64,000 bases of DNA from Burkholderia stabilis (GTDB lineage Bacteria; Pseudomonadota; Gammaproteobacteria; Burkholderiales; Burkholderiaceae), in the NCBI RefSeq assembly GCF_001742165.1, contig NZ_CP016443.1:1798001-1862000 (forward strand), written 5' to 3'. This document shows positions 58,496-64,000 of this stretch, piece after piece (position 1 is the first letter of the stretch; the number at the start of each line of letters is the position of its first letter). A model generated the notes under the pieces. It did not search any database. It saw only the letters and a list, made by a program, of their open reading frames with translations, and was not told the origin of the DNA. The translations under genes were made by a program, and so were the position numbers.

Positions 58496-59590
58496 ATGAA
58501 AACGAAACTGGGCGTCGCACTCGCGACGGCGATGGCGCTGGCCGGACCGGTCTGCGCGCAAAGCAGCGTCACGCTGTACGGGATCATCGATACCGGCGTG
58601 TCCTACTACAACAACGCCGCGCACGGCGGGTCGTTCACCGGAATGCCGACGCTGACCGGCGAAGTGCCGTCACGCTGGGGCCTGAGAGGCACGGAGGATC
58701 TCGGCGGCGGCTACCAGGCCTTCTTCGTGCTCGAGAACGGCTTCCAGCCCGGCACCGGCGCGCTGAACTACGGCGGCCGCCTGTTCGGGCGGCAGGCGAA
58801 CGTGGGGGTGAACAGCCCCTTCGGCACGCTGACACTCGGCCGCCAGATGAACATGTCGATGATCGTGCTGACCAATGCAGATGTGATCGGTCCGTCGATT
58901 CATTCAATGGCGGATTTCGACTCCTATCTGCCGAACGCGCGCAGCGACAATGCGATCGGCTACAAGGGCACGTTCCACGGCGTGACGCTCGGCACCACCT
59001 ACAGCTTCGGCCGCGACGCAGCCGGGCCGGCAGGACCGTCGGCGACGGGCTGCGCCGGGCAGGTTCCCGGCGACATCGTCGCCTGCCGTCAATACACGGC
59101 GATGCTCGCCTATGATGCGAGCAATTTCGGGCTGGCCGCATCGCACGACGTGATGCGCGGCGGCGGCGGCGCGCTCGCGCCGCTGAACAATCCGGCGTAC
59201 ACCGACACGCGCGATATCGTCGCCGGCTACGTGAAGATCGGCCCCGCGAAACTGGGCGCCGGGTGGATTCGCCGCAACCTCGCAGCGGCCGAACACCTGC
59301 AGGCCGACATCGTGTTCGCCGGCGGCACCTACTACGCGACGCCCTACCTCGCGCTCGACCTGCAGGGCGTACGCTACCTGCAGCGTCGCGAAAACAGCGA
59401 AGGCGGTACCAACGCCACGCTGCTCGTCGGCCGCGCGAACTACTTCCTGTCGAAGCGGACGACCGTCTATACGTCGGTGGGCTACATGTTCAACAGCACG
59501 CTGGCCGCAAACGCAGTCGCCGCCGGCGGGACGGTCGGCACCGGGATGAATCAGCTCGGCGTGATGGCCGGCATCCAGCAGAAGTTCTGA
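58496..59590 (+). CDS. Gram-negative general porin (OpcP type)
   Basis: This 364-residue protein has an RBS GGAGAC, a signal peptide cleaved before QSSVTLYGIID and a 16-strand porin pattern with RWGLRGTEDLGGGYQAFFVLE and GRLFGRQANVGV, ending in aromatic F for BAM recognition. The porin_4-type N-terminus is standard for Burkholderia outer-membrane porins. It lies 102 bp after the transporter and likely gives the substrate passage through the outer membrane. Confidence 0.9.
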   Translation: MKTKLGVALATAMALAGPVCAQSSVTLYGIIDTGVSYYNNAAHGGSFTGMPTLTGEVPSRWGLRGTEDLGGGYQAFFVLENGFQPGTGALNYGGRLFGRQANVGVNSPFGTLTLGRQMNMSMIVLTNADVIGPSIHSMADFDSYLPNARSDNAIGYKGTFHGVTLGTTYSFGRDAAGPAGPSATGCAGQVPGDIVACRQYTAMLAYDASNFGLAASHDVMRGGGGALAPLNNPAYTDTRDIVAGYVKIGPAKLGAGWIRRNLAAAEHLQADIVFAGGTYYATPYLALDLQGVRYLQRRENSEGGTNATLLVGRANYFLSKRTTVYTSVGYMFNSTLAANAVAAGGTVGTGMNQLGVMAGIQQKF

Positions 59591-59611
59591 ACGCCGGACA
59601 CCGCCCATCGA

Positions 59612-60058
59612 TCAATTGGCGAGCCGGCAATGCGACAGCTTCAACCCGGGCAGCACCGGCGCGTCGATATAACCTTCGTTCACGCAACTGAACCGGAAAG
59701 CCGCCGACGTGACGAACGGCTTGATCTCGCCGCCGGGGAATTTCGGTTTCAGCGCATCCTGGTCGGCCACGTCGAAATGCGTGTCGAACTGTTCGCCGTC
59801 GGCGGTCAACGCGCCGAAGTAGGTGCCGCCCGGGTCGCTGCCCATCCGGATCACCGCACCGACGAACGCGAGGCGCTTGCCGTCGTACTTCGTTTTCGCG
59901 GCGGCCATGTCCTGCGTATAGGCCTCGATCACGGCGCCGTAATGCGCATCGATCGCGGGTTCGGCAGCCGGCGCGGCGCAAGCGGTCTGGTGAACGCTCG
60001 CCAACATGGCGCACGCCGCCAGCGCGGCCGCCGCGAACGGCGCGGAAATCTTCTTCAT
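59612..60058 (-). CDS. Exported hypothetical protein with OB-fold-like core
   Basis: This 148-residue protein has a signal peptide cut near CAAPA. The mature part (KYDGKRLAFVGAVIRMGSDP, EQFDTHFDVADQDALKPKF) resembles the small tRNA_anti/OB-fold domain found in periplasmic proteins, but the match is weak. Two cysteines (FSCVNEG, LSHCRL) may pair. It is convergent with the porin gene, 21 bp away. Function unknown. Confidence 0.6.
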   Translation of the reverse strand: MKKISAPFAAAALAACAMLASVHQTACAAPAAEPAIDAHYGAVIEAYTQDMAAAKTKYDGKRLAFVGAVIRMGSDPGGTYFGALTADGEQFDTHFDVADQDALKPKFPGGEIKPFVTSAAFRFSCVNEGYIDAPVLPGLKLSHCRLAN

Positions 60059-60154
60059 TGGGTGGTCTCCCGTCAGGCTTGGTGGTTGAAGTGATTGAAG
60101 CCGGCGCTTCGCCGGTTGCCCGGCATCACGCCGGATGAATTCGCTTCCGTTGCT

Positions 60155-60259
60155 TCAGTCGTTCGAATGCAGGAACACGGCTGCGATCACTTCATCACCC
60201 GCATGGTCGTGCGCGGCGCGCAGCGTCGCGCTGAACGCGACGTGACAGGAAGATGACAT
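60155..60259 (-). CDS. Possible 34-residue small protein
   Basis: An ATG at 60259 opens a frame of 34 codons ending at TGA (60155), with strong Burkholderia-type codon bias. It reads MSSSCHVAFSATLRAAHDHA and ends VIAAVFLHSND. The upstream SD is poor (GGGGG at -10) and no family is recognised, so it could be a chance frame in GC-rich DNA. Confidence 0.25.
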   Translation of the reverse strand: MSSSCHVAFSATLRAAHDHAGDEVIAAVFLHSND

Positions 60260-60376
60260 GGTGCGGCCCCCGGCTCTCTCGTTGAATTTCACTGCGTCTG
60301 ATTTTGGCCGCTACGGTAGCAGACGGCCGACGGCCCGGCAACCGAGCCTCGCACGCCGCCGGCCGTCTCATTGCAA

Positions 60377-60405
60377 TTGCAAATGATTCTCATTACGTAT
60401 ATGAT
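60377..60405 (+). promoter_or_regulatory. Promoter with Fur box for the TonB receptor
   Basis: -35 TTGCAA (60377-60382), 17-bp spacer and -10 TATGAT (60400-60405). The spacer is filled by GCAAATGATTCTCATTACG (60379-60397), which matches 13 of 19 positions of the Fur consensus, including the core AATGAT..TCATTA. Iron repression of the receptor is inferred. Confidence 0.75.
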
Positions 60406-60474
60406 GCGCCACCCGGTTGCAGCGATACGCTGCGGCCCGCGACACGATCCTTAGCACTCCTCCTGCATCGATTC

Positions 60475-62658
60475 ATGCCATCCCGTCGAACGCCCCGCCG
60501 AGCCCGGACCTTGCGTCCGTGGCGCACCAGCCTGCCTGCCCTGATCACCCTTTGCGTCGCGAGCGGCGCGCATGCGTCCACCGGCGACCGCACCGATACG
60601 GAGCCGCCCGCAACGGCATCGACATCCGCCACACCCGCCGGCCGCGAACTCCCGACGATCAGCGTCAACGCATCGGCGGCCGTCGATCCGACGATCGGCT
60701 ATCAACCGCGCACCAGCAGCATCGCGGGCGGCAGCAACCGCCCGCTCAAGGAGATTCCGCAATCGGTCGCGGTGGTCAGCAGCAGCGTGATGCAGGACCA
60801 GCAGGCGCGCTCGCTCGACGACGTGCTCGGCAACATCAGCGGCGTCACGCAGACGAACACGCTCGGCGGCACGCGCGACGCGTTCACCAAGCGCGGCTTC
60901 GGGTCGAACAACGACGGCTCGGTGCTCGTCGACGGCGTGCGCACGCCGGTACTGCACAGCTATCTCGCGACGATCGACCGCGTCGAGGTGCTGAAAGGCC
61001 CCGCGTCGCTGCTCTATGGCATGCAGGACCCGGGCGGCGTGATCAATCTCGTCACGCGCAAGCCGGAAGACACGTTCGGCGGCTCGCTCTCCGCATCGCA
61101 CACGAGCCACGGTGGCAGCAGCGCGCAGTTCGATCTCACGGGCCCGCTCGGCAAGCCGGGCCAGGTCGCGGGCGGCACGCTCGCGTTCAGGCTGACCGGC
61201 GAATACGACACGAGCCGCTACTGGCGCAGCTTCGGCCGCCAGCGCGACGCGCTGATCGCGCCCGCGCTGTCGTGGCACGACGCGAATACGTCGATCGACG
61301 TCAGTTACCAGTACGTCGACTACACGACGCCGTTCGATCGCGGCACCGTGCTCGTGAACGGCCAGCTCGACGATGCGCTGCGCTACCGCCGCTACGAGGA
61401 AGCCTGGTCGCAGAGCAGCGGCATCCAGGAAACGCTGCGCGCGCGCATCGAGCACCGCTTCTCCGACGCGTGGCGCATGCGCGCGACCTACGGCTGGGGC
61501 CGCGACCGTTACGATCAAACCATCACGCGCGCCACCGCGTTCAACAGCCGGACCGGCGCACTGACGCGCTCGTCCGACGCGAACCTCGGGCGCAACGATT
61601 CCGACCAGATCGCGACGCTCGGCCTGCTCGGCAACGTGACGCTCGCTGGGATGAATCACGCGCTCTACATCGGCGGCGAATACGAGCGGCAGCGCAGCTT
61701 CCGCGGCGACACGATCCGCGGCAAGGCGACGACGGGTTTCAATCTCTACGATCCCGTGTACGGCCTGCTCGCGCCGGGCGGCGTGCCGAACCCGAAGCAG
61801 AGCGATTCGCGCTCGGTGGTCCATGCGTACTCGATGATCGCGCAGGATTCGGTGAAGCTCACCGATCGCCTTACCGCGGTGGGCGGGCTGCGATGGGAAG
61901 ACTGGCAGCAGGAATCGGGGATGGGCCGGCCGTTCGTGTTCGCCGACCGCTCGCACGGCAACGTCTGGCTGCCGCAGTTCGGGCTCGCGTATGCGCTCAC
62001 GCCGGCGCTGACCGCGTATGCGAACGTGAGCCGTTCGTTCAAGCCGAACGTCGCGTCGAACGTCGCCGCGCCGCTTGCGCCGGAATACGGCCGCGTGGTC
62101 GAAGCCGGCCTGAAGTTCAGCCTGAAACCCGGCATCACCGGCACGCTCGCGGCCTACCAGATCGACAAGCGCAACGTCGCCGTCACGGTGGGCGACCTCA
62201 CGTCGACGATCGGCACCGCGCGCTCGCGCGGGATCGAGCTCGACGTCGCAGGGCAGATCACGCGCCACCTGAGCGTGATCGGCAGCTATGCATATACGAA
62301 CGCGACCGATCGCGACAGCAACACGTCGCTCGTCAACGTCGCGCACCACACGGGCAGCCTGTTCGCGGTGTACGACACGGCCATCGCGAACCTGCCCGGC
62401 CGCTGGCGCTTCGGCGGCGGCGCACGCCTCGTCGGCGCACGCCCCGGCGACACCGCGAACAGCTTCACGCTGCCCGGCTACGTGACCGTCGACGCGTTCG
62501 CGGCCTACGAAACGACGATCGGCAAGTTCCCGACGCGCTTCCAGCTCAACGTGAAGAACCTGCTCGACAAGACCTACTATCCGTCGAGCAACAACAACCT
62601 GATCGTCGCGGTCGGCGAGCCGCGGCTCGTCACGCTGACGACGACCGTGTCGTTCTGA
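60475..62658 (+). CDS. TonB-dependent siderophore receptor
   Basis: This 727-residue protein is read from the ATG at 60475, 70 bp after the promoter; an earlier start at 60304 would lie upstream of that promoter. The signal peptide ends near ASGAHAS. The plug domain has RPLKEIPQSVAVVSSSVMQDQ and SLDDVLGNISGVTQTN. The 22-strand barrel ends NLIVAVGEPRLVTLTTTVSF with the terminal Phe. The IPQSV and TonB-siderophore signature place it with ferric-siderophore receptors such as FhuE/FpvA-type. The ligand is not indicated. No siderophore synthesis genes are next to it. Confidence 0.9.
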   Translation: MPSRRTPRRARTLRPWRTSLPALITLCVASGAHASTGDRTDTEPPATASTSATPAGRELPTISVNASAAVDPTIGYQPRTSSIAGGSNRPLKEIPQSVAVVSSSVMQDQQARSLDDVLGNISGVTQTNTLGGTRDAFTKRGFGSNNDGSVLVDGVRTPVLHSYLATIDRVEVLKGPASLLYGMQDPGGVINLVTRKPEDTFGGSLSASHTSHGGSSAQFDLTGPLGKPGQVAGGTLAFRLTGEYDTSRYWRSFGRQRDALIAPALSWHDANTSIDVSYQYVDYTTPFDRGTVLVNGQLDDALRYRRYEEAWSQSSGIQETLRARIEHRFSDAWRMRATYGWGRDRYDQTITRATAFNSRTGALTRSSDANLGRNDSDQIATLGLLGNVTLAGMNHALYIGGEYERQRSFRGDTIRGKATTGFNLYDPVYGLLAPGGVPNPKQSDSRSVVHAYSMIAQDSVKLTDRLTAVGGLRWEDWQQESGMGRPFVFADRSHGNVWLPQFGLAYALTPALTAYANVSRSFKPNVASNVAAPLAPEYGRVVEAGLKFSLKPGITGTLAAYQIDKRNVAVTVGDLTSTIGTARSRGIELDVAGQITRHLSVIGSYAYTNATDRDSNTSLVNVAHHTGSLFAVYDTAIANLPGRWRFGGGARLVGARPGDTANSFTLPGYVTVDAFAAYETTIGKFPTRFQLNVKNLLDKTYYPSSNNNLIVAVGEPRLVTLTTTVSF

Positions 62659-62669
62659 CCCGTCCGCAC

Positions 62670-62701
62670 GGCCGGCGCATGCAGGCAGGCATGCGCCGGC
62701 C
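62670..62701 (+). terminator. Terminator-like hairpin after the receptor
   Basis: A perfect 13-bp stem GGCCGGCGCATGC/GCATGCGCCGGCC with loop AGGCAG lies 12 bp past the stop. It lacks a T-run. Confidence 0.5.
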
Positions 62702-62905
62702 TCGGAGCCCTGCTTTCTTCACGCCGCCGCGCGCCGCGGCGACGCCCGCCTTCCGGTCAATCATCAGACCCTCGAATATCTCCCATCCGATATCGCGATT
62801 TCCGGTATCGATCGCGCGCCCCTAGACTGGCTACGCGATGGCGACGCTGCGTCGCCGCGCGGCAACGCGACACGCCCCCACAAAAACGATCCTGGGAGAC
62901 AAGCC

Positions 62906-63697
62906 ATGTCCGACCGGCACGCGCGCCGAGGCGCGCTCAAGACACTCGGCCTCGCGGCCGGCACCGCGCTGCTCGCTGCCGCGCGCTCTGCTCACGCGGC
63001 GGCGCCCGAAACGGGTGCGCTGCTGCCCGGCGGCGCCGCGCGCCTCGCCGACCTCACACGCCGCCTCGCGGCCACACCCAGACGGCGCGACTTCAAGACG
63101 GTGCCGATGATCCTCGAACGCCCCGACCAGTGGGATCACGCGGCGCTCGCCGAGGTGATCGGCTATCGCGGCGGCCCGAAGCAGGTGTGGGACAACACCG
63201 ATCTCGCCGGCCCGTGGCTGAACCTGATGCGCAATTCGCTGAACGCGCAGATCTGGTCGTACGGTCATCCGGATTTCCTCGTCGTATCGGCCACGCACGG
63301 CAGCGCCCATCTCGCGCTGTTCGACCAGGCCGCGTGGGACAAATACGGGCTCGCGAAGCTGGCCGGCGCGGCATTCCCGGCCAACACGCTGCTCGACGCG
63401 AAACCCGCGCAATCGAAAGGCGCACAGGATCACGCGCTGCCCGACGGCGCGTTCTCGTCGCACGACAACAGCATCGCCGCGCTGCAGCAGCGCGGCGTCG
63501 TGTTCCTGTCGTGCCACAACGCGATCTGGGAACTCGCGGAACGGCTCGACGGCGCGAATGCGAATCCCGACAAGCTGCCGCTCGACGCGCTCGCGGCCGA
63601 TCTGACCAATCACGTGATTCCTTCGGCGATCGTCACGCCGGGCGCGGTCGGCACGCTGCCCGAACTGCAGCAGGCCGGCTTCACGTACGCGAAATGA
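62906..63697 (+). CDS. Exported DsrE-like Tat-signal protein
   Basis: This 263-residue protein begins MSDRHARRGALKTLGLAAG, a twin-arginine-like signal (HARRGALKTL) cleaved near HAAAP. The mature part contains QVWDNTDLAGPWLNLMRNSL, VVSATHGSAHLALFDQAAWD, HDNSIAALQQRGVVFLSCHNAIWEL and IPSAIVTPGAVGTLPELQQAGFTYAK. Homologues are often annotated only as Tat-pathway signal proteins; the C-x-N/A and layout are reminiscent of DsrE/F sulfur-relay folds, which is tentative. It overlaps the next gene by ATGA, so both are produced together. Confidence 0.6.
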   Translation: MSDRHARRGALKTLGLAAGTALLAAARSAHAAAPETGALLPGGAARLADLTRRLAATPRRRDFKTVPMILERPDQWDHAALAEVIGYRGGPKQVWDNTDLAGPWLNLMRNSLNAQIWSYGHPDFLVVSATHGSAHLALFDQAAWDKYGLAKLAGAAFPANTLLDAKPAQSKGAQDHALPDGAFSSHDNSIAALQQRGVVFLSCHNAIWELAERLDGANANPDKLPLDALAADLTNHVIPSAIVTPGAVGTLPELQQAGFTYAK

Positions 63698-64000
63698 CGC
63701 ACACCATGACCTCGATCCTCACGCATTCCCCTTCGCGCCGGCTCCGCCGCACGCTGCGCGCCGCACTGGCCGGCTGGCTGTGCTGCGCGTCCGCGCTGTC
63801 GCTCGCCGCGCCCGCCGACACCGCCACGAACATCTTTCCGCCCTGGCAGAACGGCCGCAACAACGACGCGACGCACCGCGGCCTCGAATTCACGGTGCCG
63901 CAGGTCGACGTGCTCGCCGATTTCCACGGCGACCTCACCGCGCCGAAGCTCGTGCTGTTCGTCGGCGGCAACTACTTCTTCGCGATGGCGCCGCTCGTCG
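63694..64000 (+). CDS. Exported protein, possible ModA-like solute-binding protein (N-terminal part, runs off the right edge)
   Basis: The frame is open from an ATG at 63694 (overlapping the previous stop) to the window end, 102 codons. A signal sequence (RTLRAALAGWLCCASALSLA) is followed by FTVPQVDVLADFHGDLTAPK and LVLFVGGNYFFAMAPLV. The beta-strand-G-G-N-Y-F pattern is like the start of periplasmic type-2 binding proteins such as ModA. The rest is outside the window, so the assignment is tentative. Confidence 0.5.
   Translation, partial: MTHTMTSILTHSPSRRLRRTLRAALAGWLCCASALSLAAPADTATNIFPPWQNGRNNDATHRGLEFTVPQVDVLADFHGDLTAPKLVLFVGGNYFFAMAPLV

Larger units (their letters stand above)
60059..60474. 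other. 416-bp gap upstream of the siderophore receptor
   Basis: It contains the receptor promoter and Fur box (60377-60405) and one possible small minus-strand ORF (60155-60259). Nothing else is supported. Confidence 0.5.

Overview
The window looks like a chromosomal segment of a Burkholderia cepacia complex-type bacterium. It is very GC-rich with strong G/C third-position bias. Several families are typical of Burkholderia (DUF4148 secreted proteins, DUF2827 proteins, Tat-exported phospholipase C, YadA-type giant adhesins, hopanoid glycosyltransferase HpnI). The species assignment is inference; no rRNA or tRNA gene is present.

Layout. 1-787: end of hpnI and a small membrane protein. 954-3783: OmpR/histidine kinase pair followed by a cytochrome b561, with matching TTAA-N7 boxes. 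4023-9320: small secreted proteins, a beta-hydroxylase, an ASCH protein, a MoaD-like/Asp-box pair, and a LysR regulator divergent from a PACE efflux pump. 9443-13662: a choline/betaine ABC transporter operon with an internal AraC/DJ-1 regulator. 14279-19020: a DUF2339/DUF3999 membrane pair. 19322-23137: assorted metabolic genes and one candidate sRNA.

24073-43277 is the accessory core. A 2640-residue trimeric autotransporter adhesin carries about 70 units of an 18-residue, two-thirds Ser/Thr repeat. It is followed by an OmpA-type lipoprotein, a tight four-gene operon (three DUF2827 paralogues plus an FkbM methyltransferase-TPR-glycosyltransferase fusion), a small hypothetical gene, an EAL c-di-GMP phosphodiesterase-type gene, an intact IS5-family element and a fourth DUF2827 gene. 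Two islands of AT-rich DNA lie upstream of the adhesin and upstream of the EAL gene and share a TTAATTGAT motif. I propose that DUF2827 and the fusion protein form a dedicated glycosylation machine for the Ser/Thr-rich stalk. This is the best candidate for an undescribed system here.

43623-64000 is mostly catabolic and transport: a Tat phospholipase C with a small lipoprotein; the leucine/isovalerate operon liuABCD divergent from a TetR regulator with two TGAG-N5-CTCA operators; a vanillate-type aromatic O-demethylase cluster (MarR, oxygenase, reductase, second oxygenase, MFS transporter, porin) with a nested palindromic operator; a Fur-box-controlled TonB siderophore receptor; and a Tat-signal protein translationally coupled to a truncated secreted protein at the right edge.
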